From Paenibacillus albidus (lineage in GTDB: Bacteria > Bacillota > Bacilli > Paenibacillales > Paenibacillaceae), in contig NZ_BMKR01000001.1 of the NCBI RefSeq assembly GCF_014644435.1, positions 248,001 through 312,000 on the forward strand: a DNA stretch of 64,000 bases. Direction: 5' to 3'. The notes beneath the pieces were generated by a model. That model saw only the letters and a list, made by a program, of their open reading frames with translations. It was not told where the DNA came from and searched no databases. Below, piece after piece: positions 1-9,699 of the stretch (its first letter is position 1; every line of letters begins with the position of its first letter). The position numbers were made by a program, and so were the translations under genes.

Positions 1-638
1 ATAAATACGGAAACCGGCATCGTCTCTCCCCGAACTTCGGCTTCATAATGGTGCGAACCGGCACCTGTATGGTTCTGCCAATGGACCCCGGCGGTGTGGT
101 CGTCATATAGAGGCAGACGGTTCAGACCAATCTTGTATTCCTTGGGGTTGTCCAGCTTCTCGGTGTATACCAGCGCCAAGCTGATACTGGGGTCTCCCTC
201 TTGCTTCCAGCCTGTAATCCGCGGCAGCTCCTTGAGCGGATCACTACTTCGGCAAATCCCCAGCACCGGCGCTTCCCCCTGAGGCACATTTTTAGTTCCG
301 ATCTTGAGCAGATCATAGATCAAGCCTTTTTCCTTCCAAATCCCAGCCGCTGTAGGCGGCACCAGCGATTCTACCGAACCCAGCAAGGACTGCATCAAAC
401 GCTCGGGCCGGGTCCCGAATGCCCGGTCCACTCTGTTTGCCGTACCGAACAAATTGGTGGCTACGGGGAAGGCACTCCCTTTTACATTTGTGAACAGCAA
501 GGCAGGCCCTTCCTCCTGCATTACACGCCGATGAATCTCCGCAAGCTCAAGATAAGGATCCACCGGCGTCTCAATGACCCTAAGCTCCTTATCCTTGCGC
601 AGCCCTTCGATCCATTGTCGTAAATTACCGTATCCCAA
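1..638 (-). CDS. UbiD-family decarboxylase, N-terminal part (runs off the window)
   Basis: An open frame of about 212 codons starts at a TTG (638-636) and continues past position 1, so the C-terminus is missing. GGAGGAGG lies 8 nt before the TTG, which decides the start. The product begins LGYGNLRQWIEGLRKD and contains ALLFTNVKGS, ATNLFGTANRV, PRITGWKQEGDPS and LNRLPLYDDHTAGVHW. This is the layout of UbiD-type (prenylated-FMN) decarboxylases, in which an early glycine/asparagine-rich segment precedes the NRxxxYD.. metal/phosphate region. In Bacillales such enzymes are often annotated as menaquinone-biosynthesis decarboxylases; the substrate cannot be fixed here. It follows ctaA on the same strand after about 70 nt and may share its transcript. 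Confidence 0.85.
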   Translation of the reverse strand, partial: MGYGNLRQWIEGLRKDKELRVIETPVDPYLELAEIHRRVMQEEGPALLFTNVKGSAFPVATNLFGTANRVDRAFGTRPERLMQSLLGSVESLVPPTAAGIWKEKGLIYDLLKIGTKNVPQGEAPVLGICRSSDPLKELPRITGWKQEGDPSISLALVYTEKLDNPKEYKIGLNRLPLYDDHTAGVHWQNHTGAGSHHYEAEVRGETMPVSVF

Positions 639-711
639 ACTATGTTCCTCCTCCGCCGACTGTGTCCGGTCATCGCGGCTTATGACAACATCCTGTCTTT
701 TAAGCCTACCT

Positions 712-1686
712 TCATGGACCTGTGCTCCAGTCGGTGTTTCCTTTATCCTTGAAATGATGGCCGCTCACCCGGCTAAGCTGCCATACCCGCACGCTCATAT
801 AACACAACACACCGAACAGACCGGCTATAAGCAAAATATGGGCCAGCGCAGCAAAGATATACAATCTTTCGTTATTTAAGGTGTGGACTACGGCCGCACC
901 GCTGAATACCTGCATTAGGCACAACAGAACCGCAGAGACGCCAAGCGCCCTCAGCTCACGGTGTTCCTTATGGTTCCAGAATGCCAGATGCCCCAGCACT
1001 GCCGTCAGAATGAACAGCAGGAGTGCAGCAAGCCGGTGGGTAAATACAATGCCAACTCCCCCCGAGAGCTCCGGTATCAGTTCTCCGTTGCAGAGAGGCC
1101 AACCGGAGCACCCGCCCCGGGAATCCGTATGGCTGACATAAGCGCCGATATAAACAACGATATAAGAGTATAACGCCGTAAACCACGTTAAGTTGCGAAA
1201 TGCCTTACTGACAGGCGGCCCGGAGATCGCTCTAAGATCTGCTCCGTCCATAGCCCACCGCTTCGTTCCCAGCGCCAGCATGACCGAGCTGGCAAAGGCA
1301 ATCAGCGAGAAACCCATGTGCAGCGCCATCACGGCGGCGGATTGGGATTGCAGCACCGCAAGCGCCCCCATGCCCCCTTGCACGATTACAAACACCAGCG
1401 TCAACAGGGCATAGACCTGCAGCTCACGCTGGCCCCGCGCATAACGTCTGAAGGCATACATAGAGGCAAGCGACAGCAGACCCGCCAGCCCGCTGAACAG
1501 CCGATGGGTATATTCAATCATGGACCCCACCGTATAGGCCGGTATTAATTTACCGTGACAGAGCGGCCATTCATTTCCGCATTCCAGACCCGAGCCTGTC
1601 TTCGTGACCACAGCTCCTCCAAGCAAAGCCATGAACATGATCAGGCAAGTTATGTAACTAAGCCATTTCAACTGAATTGTCGTCAA
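712..1686 (-). CDS. ctaA: Heme A synthase CtaA
   Basis: This integral membrane enzyme oxidises the C8 methyl of heme O to give heme A for aa3-type cytochrome oxidase. The roughly 325-residue product has eight hydrophobic segments in two similar halves. The conserved histidines are visible in EYTHRLFSG, MALHMGF, VFTHRLAAL and LAHILLIA. Both external cysteine pairs seen in Bacillus CtaA are present (GLECGNEWPLCHG and GGCSGWPLCNG). I prefer the TTG at 1686, preceded by GGGTGAT at 6 nt; a GTG at 1695 is the alternative but has no spaced ribosome site. The partner genes ctaB and sco lie about 12.5 kb away, so the pathway is split here. Confidence 0.93.
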   Translation of the reverse strand: MTTIQLKWLSYITCLIMFMALLGGAVVTKTGSGLECGNEWPLCHGKLIPAYTVGSMIEYTHRLFSGLAGLLSLASMYAFRRYARGQRELQVYALLTLVFVIVQGGMGALAVLQSQSAAVMALHMGFSLIAFASSVMLALGTKRWAMDGADLRAISGPPVSKAFRNLTWFTALYSYIVVYIGAYVSHTDSRGGCSGWPLCNGELIPELSGGVGIVFTHRLAALLLFILTAVLGHLAFWNHKEHRELRALGVSAVLLCLMQVFSGAAVVHTLNNERLYIFAALAHILLIAGLFGVLCYMSVRVWQLSRVSGHHFKDKGNTDWSTGP

Positions 1687-1756
1687 TATAATCACCCGCA
1701 GTATATAGAAATGAAGGAAGGTAAACCACTAAGTTATGCGTTTTCATAACCGTTGT

Positions 1757-1796
1757 TAAAAAAACACCGCTTCTGCTCAAACGGGCGAAAGCGGTG
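1757..1796 (-). terminator. Rho-independent terminator after the thioredoxin gene
   Basis: On the minus strand CACCGCTT pairs with AAGCGGTG across a 16-nt loop, followed by a run of seven T. It lies just after the stop of the thioredoxin gene and separates it from ctaA. Confidence 0.85.
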
Positions 1797-1824
1797 AACT
1801 TCTGTTACTTGTCGGGTACCATTG

Positions 1825-2181
1825 TTACTTGTGGATACTCTGATAAACCTCTAGCGCCCTATCCAGGAAACCCTCAATCTCTTCCCGGGATTTGCGGAGC
1901 TTGCTGACGAACCGGACCAATTCACGTCCGTCGGTATACGCTACAAAGCTGGGAATGCCCAGAATATTCTGCTCCTGGCTAACGTCACCTACAGCATCTA
2001 CATCAACTTCGACCAAGGTCAGCCGACCGTTATAATTCTGTTCCAGCTCAGGCATAAAGGGATCAATAAATTTACAATCCACACACCAGTCTGCTTTAAA
2101 AACCGCCACCGTTAGCCGGGGAGATTGTATAGCGACCTGAAACTCAGCCGGAGAACTAATCTTATCCATGGATATGTTCAT
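1825..2181 (-). CDS. Thioredoxin-family protein with a CVDC active site
   Basis: A 118-residue single-domain protein with no signal peptide, so probably cytoplasmic. It has the thioredoxin pattern: beta strand TVAVFKADW, redox motif WCVDC (about residues 32-36), acidic VEVDVDAVGD, and the cis-proline region ILGIPSFVAYTDG. CVDC differs from the CGPC of general thioredoxins, which suggests a specialised thiol reductase or isomerase. A weak AAGGGA site lies one base before the ATG; a second ATG four codons later is a possible start. The gene sits alone between two divergent functions and has its own terminator. Confidence 0.88.
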   Translation of the reverse strand: MNISMDKISSPAEFQVAIQSPRLTVAVFKADWCVDCKFIDPFMPELEQNYNGRLTLVEVDVDAVGDVSQEQNILGIPSFVAYTDGRELVRFVSKLRKSREEIEGFLDRALEVYQSIHK

Positions 2182-2280
2182 TCCCTTCTTGGTTTAGCAA
2201 TTTGCTGTCTGTTTCTTAAGTGAAGCAAAATGTGCCGCGGAAGTCAAACAAAATGACCGAATGAGACAAAATTCATTGCG

Positions 2281-3909
2281 TTATTCTCTCATCCGCACCC
2301 GGGCAGGCTGCAATTTCATTAACGGATTCAGTATTTTCTGCAAAGCGCGCGGGTAGCCGGCAATCTCCTGGCGGCTAATTACCCCCAGTACAACCAGCAG
2401 CACCAGGTAGACGATGACCACCACAGTCCCTACAACGAGACATACAATGAGATAAGCCAAACGTTCAGGCATTACCTCTGTCAGCTTGATACCGGCTTGA
2501 TTCAGCCCGTAACCGATTCCTCCGGAAATCAGTACCGCAAGGGCAAAGCCGCCCCAACGTTTGCCCATGATCTCGAAATTTACGATGGATTTCAGCATGC
2601 GCAGATTGAGCCAGGTGATCACGATGAAGCACAGCGCCGTTGCTCCAATGATGCCGTAAATCCCAAACACCTTGCTAAGCAGGAAACTTCCCGCCAGCTT
2701 CACCATAATACCTGCCAGTACATAATACATGGATATCCGGGATTTCCCCATCCCCAGCAGGATGGAGTTGGTAGTCATCATCGTAATCTGGAAGATGGTC
2801 CCAAGAGTCAGCATGGCCACAATTCCGCTTCCTTCAAGGCCGCTGAACAGCAGTCCGTTTACGGAATAGGCCGCCACAGCCAAAGCGACAACGATAGGCA
2901 TGCCTGTCAGAATGGAAATACGCAAGGCCAGGGTAACCTGGCGCTTGAGATGGGTCTCATCCCGGCGGGCATAGGCAGCCGAGATGACCGGGATCAGCGA
3001 GGTTCCCAGCGCGATCGCCAGCACTGGCGGTATACCTGCCACACTCTGGGCCCGGGTAGTCAGTATTCCAAGTGCAGCGGTTGCGTTCTCCCGTCCGATC
3101 TGATCAATCAGCAGCGGAACGGCCAGCGAGGTATCAATGACATTTACCACCGGAATCGTAAGGGAGGCAAGGACAATGGGGATGGATAGGGTAAAAATAT
3201 CCTTGTACACACTCCACTGCGGCAGCTTTTGACTGGAATTGTAATTCAGGTTCAAAGCTTTATCTGCCCGGCGCAGCTTCAGGGCGAAATAAATCATCAC
3301 ACCAAAAGCTGCAATACTGCCCAGCACGCTGCCGAAAGAGGCCCCGGCAGAAATAACGGTATTGTTGTAGCCCTGCTGCAACAGGATATAAGCAAGGATA
3401 ATGGCGGTAACGACGCGGGCTACCTGTTCCACGATCTGGGAAATGCCGCCGGCCATCATATTATTCCGGCCCTGAAAGTAGCCCCGCATCATGGCAATGG
3501 CCGGAAATAGCAGCAGCGCAGGCGCTATGGCTCTTACCGCCATCGCCGATTCCGGGACATCCGCAATATGTGTTGCATAGAATGGAGCTCCGAAATACAG
3601 GAGCGCAGTCATAATCACCCCGGCCGCCGCCGAGAACAAAAGTGCTGCATGGTATACCTGTCTCGCTTCTTCCGGCCGGTTCAGGGCATAACGTTCCGAG
3701 ACCATTTTACTGAGTGTACTTGGAATCCCCGCCGTGGCTACGGTCAAGAGCATTAAATAGATATTGTTGGAGACCCCAAAGGATGCTCTCCCAATATCAT
3801 CAAAGATATGATCGAGCGGCACGCGCTGGGCCAGCCCAAGCACACGCGCCACTAAAGCTGCGGCAGCCAGAATTAGCGTGCCTTTGACAAAAGACTCTTT
3901 CTTGGACAA
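2281..3909 (-). CDS. murJ: MATE/MOP-superfamily flippase, MurJ (YtgP) type
   Basis: A 542-residue polytopic protein with about 14 hydrophobic segments and a TTG start behind GAAGGCG. The N-terminus (KGTLILAAAALVARVLGLAQRVPL) and the arginine-rich loops RGYFQGRNNM and TRAQSVAGIPPVLA are typical of the polysaccharide-transport/SpoVB/YtgP branch. Bacillus subtilis YtgP is a lipid II flippase of nearly the same length. SpoVB is a paralogue of similar size, so the assignment to YtgP rather than SpoVB is an inference from overall resemblance. Two penicillin-binding proteins lie about 1.5 kb upstream on the same strand, which fits a cell-wall role. Confidence 0.8.
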   Translation of the reverse strand: MSKKESFVKGTLILAAAALVARVLGLAQRVPLDHIFDDIGRASFGVSNNIYLMLLTVATAGIPSTLSKMVSERYALNRPEEARQVYHAALLFSAAAGVIMTALLYFGAPFYATHIADVPESAMAVRAIAPALLLFPAIAMMRGYFQGRNNMMAGGISQIVEQVARVVTAIILAYILLQQGYNNTVISAGASFGSVLGSIAAFGVMIYFALKLRRADKALNLNYNSSQKLPQWSVYKDIFTLSIPIVLASLTIPVVNVIDTSLAVPLLIDQIGRENATAALGILTTRAQSVAGIPPVLAIALGTSLIPVISAAYARRDETHLKRQVTLALRISILTGMPIVVALAVAAYSVNGLLFSGLEGSGIVAMLTLGTIFQITMMTTNSILLGMGKSRISMYYVLAGIMVKLAGSFLLSKVFGIYGIIGATALCFIVITWLNLRMLKSIVNFEIMGKRWGGFALAVLISGGIGYGLNQAGIKLTEVMPERLAYLIVCLVVGTVVVIVYLVLLVVLGVISRQEIAGYPRALQKILNPLMKLQPARVRMRE

Positions 3910-3938
3910 ACTGTTTCGCCTTCTTCGCTGTAAATTTA

Positions 3939-4421
3939 TTACCGGCCAATCCAGATGAAAAAGAGGATGACCATCGCAATTTGCAGAATAATTTTAACGA
4001 CAGTACTGCTGAATAAGCCGAGCAGCGAGCCCAGACTTACCTTGAATGCTTTGTCCGCCTTTGAACCCGCAATCAATTCTCCTACAAAGGCACCCACAAA
4101 CGGACCGATAAGCAGCCCGAATCCCGGGATGACAAAAGGTCCGGCAATCAGTCCTATCGTGCTGCCGATCACGGATGCCCGTGAACCGCCGAATTTCTTG
4201 ACTCCCCAGGCTCCTACCACATAATCAGCCACAAACAGCACCACGACAATCAGCGTCTGAACTATCCAGAACCAGACCGTCAAAGGCTCAAAGGAGAAGA
4301 ACCAGCCATAGACAAAAAAGGCAAAGTAAATGGCCAGCGCGCCCGGTAGTATTGGGTAAACTGCACCGGCCAGACCGACAGCAAATAAAGCAATAATCAG
4401 AGTCCAACCCAAGATCGTCAA
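3939..4421 (-). CDS. DUF456 membrane protein (YqgC-like)
   Basis: A protein of about 160 residues made almost entirely of membrane segments. It has the DUF456 signature of a small-residue-rich stretch, GLIAGPFVIPGFGLLIGPF followed by GAFVGELIAG. The function is unknown; glycine-zipper-like helices of this kind recur in the family. I chose the TTG at 4421, which has AGGAG 9 nt upstream. A TTG at 4430 directly abuts AGGAG and is less likely. It ends about 30 bp before the murJ start, so the two may be co-transcribed. Confidence 0.8.
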   Translation of the reverse strand: MTILGWTLIIALFAVGLAGAVYPILPGALAIYFAFFVYGWFFSFEPLTVWFWIVQTLIVVVLFVADYVVGAWGVKKFGGSRASVIGSTIGLIAGPFVIPGFGLLIGPFVGAFVGELIAGSKADKAFKVSLGSLLGLFSSTVVKIILQIAMVILFFIWIGR

Positions 4422-4474
4422 GTGCTTCAACTCCTAAAAGGTTTGTGATGCAGCAGCCGGCGGCTCCCTTCACA

Positions 4475-4509
4475 GCAAAACTGGCTTCACATGCCTAAGC
4501 CAGTTTTGC
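4475..4509 (-). terminator. Strong hairpin after the HAD hydrolase gene
   Basis: A 13-bp perfect stem (GCAAAACTGGCTT with its complement) around a 9-nt loop lies 30 bp after the HAD stop. The T run is inside the stem, so it may act in both directions. Confidence 0.7.
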
Positions 4510-4538
4510 GAAAGCAGACCCGTGTGCGAAGGCGGATT

Positions 4539-5315
4539 TTAGTTGCCCGTCAATCCGCCTGCCGATGCCTGTACTTCATTCAATATATACTTTTGGATCA
4601 CTTCCGCAATCCCGTCCTCGTTGTTGGAGGCAACTATCTGATCGGCTTCCTGCTTAACCGTGTCCTGGGCGTTGCCCATAGCCACGCCTAGTCCAGCCTG
4701 CTGAATGACCGCCAGATCATTCAGGCTGTCGCCAACGGCAACGACCTCTGACATGTTGATGCCAAGCAACTGGCAGACTTCCTTGATCCCGGCTGCTTTG
4801 TTCACACCCTGCGGGTTAATCTCCAGATTGTAAGGAGATGAGTTCGTAATCTCAAGTCCGCCCATATCCTGAAGCTGCAGCAGCAGCTGATGGCGGATCT
4901 CATCATCTTCTGTATGGTAACCGAATTTCAGCCATTCGCGGCCTTCTGTCTCTCCATCCCAATTCGCCTGCTTATGGACGGCTTCAGTAGAATAGGCCCA
5001 GAACCAAATATCATAATGCCGGGCCAGGTCGTACATCTGCTTGACCAGCACAGGGTCCATCAGGGAACGGCGGTATAATTCATGTGGAGCGCGCCACACT
5101 TCACTGCCATTCACTGTAACCATCGGTGTTTCCAGGCCCAACTGCTCCGCATAAGGGAGCGCCGTAATAAATGATCTTCCGGTCGAAAGGCAGACGTGGA
5201 CGCCGGCGTCCACCGCCTTTTGAATCCACTGTACTGTCTTCGGAGTAACGATCTGTTCATCATTCAGCAGGGTTCCATCCATATCCAAAGCAAGCAGGCG
5301 GTATTTGGCAATCAT
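4539..5315 (-). CDS. Cof-type HAD-IIB sugar-phosphate/nucleotide phosphatase family protein
   Basis: A 258-residue haloacid-dehalogenase phosphatase. Motif I is LLALDMDGTLLND near the N-terminus, motif II is CLSTGRSF, and the motif III/IV region reads NKAAGIKEVCQLLG and VAVGDSLNDLAVIQQAG. The cap between them is type IIB. Such cytoplasmic enzymes remove phosphate from sugar phosphates, FMN or pyridoxal phosphate; the substrate is not deducible. The start is the ATG at 5315, with GGAGGGG 6 nt upstream. An in-frame ATG at 5330 overlaps that ribosome site and is unlikely. Confidence 0.9.
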   Translation of the reverse strand: MIAKYRLLALDMDGTLLNDEQIVTPKTVQWIQKAVDAGVHVCLSTGRSFITALPYAEQLGLETPMVTVNGSEVWRAPHELYRRSLMDPVLVKQMYDLARHYDIWFWAYSTEAVHKQANWDGETEGREWLKFGYHTEDDEIRHQLLLQLQDMGGLEITNSSPYNLEINPQGVNKAAGIKEVCQLLGINMSEVVAVGDSLNDLAVIQQAGLGVAMGNAQDTVKQEADQIVASNNEDGIAEVIQKYILNEVQASAGGLTGN

Positions 5316-5366
5316 GTGCCACCCCTCCATTCTTGTATGCTCTCTAGTCAGAGAAGCTGTGTATTT

Positions 5367-7463
5367 TTATTGCTCATCTGTTGCTTGGCCATCCGTCGTT
5401 GCTTCATCTGTCTTAACATTTTTCTTCGGCACGCCATCCAGTCCGTATTCCCAATCATAAGCATCAAATATTTTACGTGCCACAGGTGCGGCACTGTTGG
5501 AACCGAATCCTCCCTCAGGAATAACTACAGCTACGGCAAGCTTGGGATTCTCACGCGGTGCGAAGGCAATGAACACCCCGTTGTCGCGGTTGATATTTCT
5601 GCTGTCCGTCTGCTCGGAGGTTCCTGTCTTACGGGCAAAATCATACGGGAAATCGTCAAAAGCAGTAACCTTACTTTTCATCCCTTTAATGACCTCGTTC
5701 CAATATGACGATTCAAAATCAACCTTGTTTAATTCTTCACGGCCAAAGGTTTTTACAGCTTTGCCGGTGGAATCGGTGATTTTGCTCACGAGCTGGGGTT
5801 TGATCCGGACCCCCTTGTTGGCAATCGTGGATGTATACTGCGCCAGCTGAAGGACTGTATAACTCGCCTGCTGGCCAAATGACGCGTACACAAGCGCCGA
5901 TTGAGAACTCCCTAACTTCGCTTCTTCAAAGTAGTTAAGCTTACCTTTGTATTCCTTGGGCAGCCCAATGCCGGTCGAAACGCCCAGACCAAATTCCTTC
6001 ATATATCTATCCCAGACATCCACACCTTTGGCACCGTATTGGTCATACAGCTTTTTACCCACTTTATCAATCATAAATGCATTGGATGATTTCTCAATAG
6101 CTACGGCCGGTGATCTAAAATAACCATAATGGTGTCCTCCGGCATTTCTGACTGTTGTTTCATAACCGGCTTTCCCGAACTTGGCGCTGCCGGTATCCGT
6201 GTAGGATGTAGAAGTACTTATAAAACCTTCCTTAAGTCCAATCAGCACCGTAAGCGGCTTAATCGTAGAGCCAAGCAATACGGTGGATTCAAAATTATGC
6301 CCGGATCTCCCGGATGAAAACGGTGTGATGGTCCCGTTCTGGTAATTACTCATGATCTTCTTGTAATTCTCCGGTGAAATAGAGCCGGAGGCCCAGACAT
6401 TGGTATCATAATCAGGCATGCTGGCCATCGCTACGATGTTGCCGGTATCCACCTCCATCGCCACAGCATAGCCGGTTAAAGCATCCGGATGGACTTTGCC
6501 CTGTACCGAGTTGGAATGCAGCCATCTGATCTGATCCAGAATCGCTTCTTCCGTCTTCAGCTGGATGTTCTTGTTAAGGGTAGTCCAAATGTCGTTGCCC
6601 TTAACAGGGGGGACCACCCTTTCGATTTTTTCGGCCATGTTCTGGGGATTGACCGCTACCTCCTGATAGCCGTTTTGTCCGCGAAGCTCCCTCTGGTATT
6701 GAAGCTCCAGACCGTCAAAGCCCACCAGCTCATCCTCTTTATAGGTCAGACCGGGGTCTGCATTATTTTTCATGGCATTCAGGACATTCTGATAAATATC
6801 GAGGCTGTCCGACGATTTAAAAGGTTTGATGTAGCCCACCGTCTGTACAGCGATGGTATCGGTATTATAATGGCGTGCGCTTTCTTCGACGACCTCCAGG
6901 CCCGGATATTCACCCTTATGCTCCATGAAATAAGCGACTTCCTGAGGGGTTAGTCCCGATTTGATCCTGCGGGCCATATAACCTGTATATTTCTTGAAAT
7001 ATAAATCCAGGGCGTCAATAACATCCTCCTGGGTCATTGCCGGGACATCCGGACTGCCATAGGTCGCAAAGTCCGCGACCAGCCTGGCGGCAAGAGCCTC
7101 CGATTTAGCCATGGCCTCCGGGGTAAGAACCGCCCGGCCGGTAGCTTCATCTTCCTGCTTGGCAGTGTATTCCTTGGTGAGTGTTATATACAGCGACTGG
7201 ACCGGAGTGGAATACGCCAGCTTCTCGCCGCCGGCTGCATAGATCACTCCGCGCATGGCAGCCAAAGGCACATTTTTGGTATCCCGGCTGGTCTCCACCT
7301 CGGTTAGTGTAGGTCCTTCCACGAATTGCAGCACGGCAAGCCGAATGATAATGACACAAAAGATAACAAAGGTGCTGAAGAAAAACACATTGATCCGCAG
7401 GCCCATAGAGCTCTTGCTATTGGAATTGTCTTGCGGCCGGGCCTGCTTACGGAAGAAACTCAA
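5367..7463 (-). CDS. Class B penicillin-binding protein (PBP2/PbpA-PbpH type), copy 1
   Basis: A 698-residue D,D-transpeptidase for peptidoglycan cross-linking, anchored by one N-terminal membrane helix (about residues 24-46). The active-site motifs are Ser399-Thr-Ile-Lys (GSTIKP), Ser-Ser-Asn near 459 (EKSSNAF) and Lys612-Thr-Gly (RKTGTS). A non-catalytic dimerisation/pedestal domain fills about residues 60-330. TTG start behind AAAGGAG. It lies 32 bp after a close paralogue on the same strand, almost certainly co-transcribed. The SSN motif matches elongation-type PBPs; no rodA or mre genes are nearby. Confidence 0.93.
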   Translation of the reverse strand: MSFFRKQARPQDNSNSKSSMGLRINVFFFSTFVIFCVIIIRLAVLQFVEGPTLTEVETSRDTKNVPLAAMRGVIYAAGGEKLAYSTPVQSLYITLTKEYTAKQEDEATGRAVLTPEAMAKSEALAARLVADFATYGSPDVPAMTQEDVIDALDLYFKKYTGYMARRIKSGLTPQEVAYFMEHKGEYPGLEVVEESARHYNTDTIAVQTVGYIKPFKSSDSLDIYQNVLNAMKNNADPGLTYKEDELVGFDGLELQYQRELRGQNGYQEVAVNPQNMAEKIERVVPPVKGNDIWTTLNKNIQLKTEEAILDQIRWLHSNSVQGKVHPDALTGYAVAMEVDTGNIVAMASMPDYDTNVWASGSISPENYKKIMSNYQNGTITPFSSGRSGHNFESTVLLGSTIKPLTVLIGLKEGFISTSTSYTDTGSAKFGKAGYETTVRNAGGHHYGYFRSPAVAIEKSSNAFMIDKVGKKLYDQYGAKGVDVWDRYMKEFGLGVSTGIGLPKEYKGKLNYFEEAKLGSSQSALVYASFGQQASYTVLQLAQYTSTIANKGVRIKPQLVSKITDSTGKAVKTFGREELNKVDFESSYWNEVIKGMKSKVTAFDDFPYDFARKTGTSEQTDSRNINRDNGVFIAFAPRENPKLAVAVVIPEGGFGSNSAAPVARKIFDAYDWEYGLDGVPKKNVKTDEATTDGQATDEQ

Positions 7464-7494
7464 AGCTGTTCACTCCTTTAACTGGAAATAAATA

Positions 7495-9573
7495 TTATTG
7501 CACTGCAGTATCCTGTTCACCTGCAGGGGATTTGACGTTCTTCTTGGGCACTCCGTCCAATCCGTATTCCCAATCATAGGCGTCGAATATTTTGCGCGCG
7601 ACCGGGGCTGCACTGTTGGAACCGAAGCCACCCTCGGGTATAACCACAGCTACGGCCAGCTTGGGATTCTCCCGGGGAGCAAAAGCGATAAATACGCCGT
7701 TATCCCGCAAAACTCCCTTGGCCTGCTGCTGGGAAGTCCCTGTCTTGCGGGCAAAGTCATACGGGAAATCCTCAAAGGCGCTGACTTTGCTGCTCATCCC
7801 TTTGATGACTTCGTTCCAGTAGGCTTTATCAAAAGAAGCAGTATTCAGGACCTCACGTCCAAACTCCTTGACAGTATTGCCAGCTGCATCTGTTATTTTG
7901 CTGACCAGCTGCGGTTTGATCCGCTCCCCCTCGTTGGCGAGTGTGGAAGCATATTGTGCCAGCTGCAATACGGTATAACTTCCCTGCTGTCCGAAGGAAG
8001 CATAGACCAGGGCAGCTTGCGCACTCCCTGCAGCCTTGATATTCATGTAGTTAATCTGACCCTCGGACTCTTTCGGAAGCCCGCTTTGGGTAGATACCCC
8101 GAGACCAAATTCCTTCATATATTTATCCCAGACCTGCAGACCTTGGTCCGGGTATTTCTCATACAGCTTTTGGCCTACCATATCTATCATGAACACATTG
8201 GAGGATTTCTCAATAGCCTCCGCAGGATCCATCGGCCCGTACACATGACTTGAAGAATTGCGCACCGACGACTTGTCATCTTTGCCGAAATAAGTGATCC
8301 CTTTATCGATATAAGTACTTGTAGTAGTAAAGAAACCTTCCTTCAGACCAATCAGAACGCTTAACGGCTTGATTGTAGACCCCAGAAACAGCACAGACCG
8401 CATATCATGACCCGAACTGCCTGAGGAGATGGCGGTAATGGTTCCATTCAGATAATTTGTCTCAATTTGCTTCCACACAGCGGGATCGAGCTTGTCAGCC
8501 GTCCAAACGTTGGTGTCATAGTCAGGTATACTGGCCATAGCGACAATATTTCCGGTGTCCACTTCCATGGCTACTGCATAACCGGTTAAGGCATGGGGAT
8601 GGGTTTTTCCCTGAACGGCATGCGAATGCAGCCAGCGTATTTGCTCCGTAATGGCCTGCTCGGTCTTTAGCTGAATGCTCTTGTTGATAGTCATCCACAG
8701 GTTATTACCCTTTACGGGAGGAACCACCTTCTCGATCTTTTCCGCCATGTTCTGCGGATTGACAGAGATGACCTGATAGCCGTTTTGTCCCCGCAGCTCA
8801 CGCTGGTATTGCAGCTCCAGCCCGTAGAATCCGACGAACTCATCATCCTTATAGCTAAGACCGGCCACTGGATTGTTCTTCATAGCATTACGAATGTTCT
8901 GATATATGGAAAGACTGTCCGATGACCTGAAAGGCTTGATGTAACCTACCGTCTGCACGGCGACGGTATCCTTGTCATAGTGACGCTGGCTCTCCTCAAC
9001 GATGGAAAGACCGGGATACTTATCTTTATGCTCCATGAAATAAGCTACTTCCCGCTCCGTTAAGCCCGCTTTAATCCTCCGTGCCATATAGCCCGAATAT
9101 TTCTTGAAGTCCAAATCCAGCAAATCGATGATATCCTGCTGTGACAGCTGAGGGGCTTGCTTGTCGCCATAAGCGGCGAAATCTGCGGCCAATTGTGCCG
9201 CCAGGGCATCGGATTTAGCCTTGGCCTCTTCGGTAAGCGTTGTTTTGCGGGTAGCTTTGTCAGTCACCTTTGCCGTATATTCACTAGTCAAGGTAATATA
9301 GATGGATTGAACAGAAGTATTATAGGCGATTTCCTCCCCGCCGGCAGCATAAATAATCCCGCGTATGGAAGCCAGCGGTACATTTTTGGTATCCCGGCTC
9401 GTCTCAACCTCCGTCAGGTTCGGCCCTTCGACAAATTGGATCACGGCAAGCCGCACGATAATGACGCAAAAGATCACAAAAGTGCTGAAGAAAAATAAAT
9501 TAATCCGCAGGTTCAGTGAGCTTTTGTCAGGTTCCTGTTCCTTATTGAACGGCTTGCTTCCAAACAAGGTCAC
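7495..9573 (-). CDS. Class B penicillin-binding protein (PBP2/PbpA-PbpH type), copy 2
   Basis: A 692-residue paralogue of the downstream gene, collinear over its whole length. It has one N-terminal membrane helix, the catalytic serine at the same position (Ser399 in GSTIKP), EKSSNVF, and RKTGTSQQ. The last 60 residues are almost identical to copy 1 (for example IPEGGFGSNSAAPVARK), while the middle has diverged, for instance in the region just after GSTIKP. GTG start behind AAGGAG. The pair is a tandem duplication; in Bacillus subtilis the equivalent PbpA and PbpH are redundant but unlinked. Confidence 0.93.
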   Translation of the reverse strand: MTLFGSKPFNKEQEPDKSSLNLRINLFFFSTFVIFCVIIVRLAVIQFVEGPNLTEVETSRDTKNVPLASIRGIIYAAGGEEIAYNTSVQSIYITLTSEYTAKVTDKATRKTTLTEEAKAKSDALAAQLAADFAAYGDKQAPQLSQQDIIDLLDLDFKKYSGYMARRIKAGLTEREVAYFMEHKDKYPGLSIVEESQRHYDKDTVAVQTVGYIKPFRSSDSLSIYQNIRNAMKNNPVAGLSYKDDEFVGFYGLELQYQRELRGQNGYQVISVNPQNMAEKIEKVVPPVKGNNLWMTINKSIQLKTEQAITEQIRWLHSHAVQGKTHPHALTGYAVAMEVDTGNIVAMASIPDYDTNVWTADKLDPAVWKQIETNYLNGTITAISSGSSGHDMRSVLFLGSTIKPLSVLIGLKEGFFTTTSTYIDKGITYFGKDDKSSVRNSSSHVYGPMDPAEAIEKSSNVFMIDMVGQKLYEKYPDQGLQVWDKYMKEFGLGVSTQSGLPKESEGQINYMNIKAAGSAQAALVYASFGQQGSYTVLQLAQYASTLANEGERIKPQLVSKITDAAGNTVKEFGREVLNTASFDKAYWNEVIKGMSSKVSAFEDFPYDFARKTGTSQQQAKGVLRDNGVFIAFAPRENPKLAVAVVIPEGGFGSNSAAPVARKIFDAYDWEYGLDGVPKKNVKSPAGEQDTAVQ

Positions 9574-9699
9574 AGCATTCTCTCCTTAATACTGATAGAA
9601 TAAGGCTTGGCTGTCTCAGCCATTCGCGCGTGTTCTAAAGATGTAGGAGTTCTTGTCAGCCTCGTTTTATTTTACCACAGATAACACTGCTGCGCCTTG

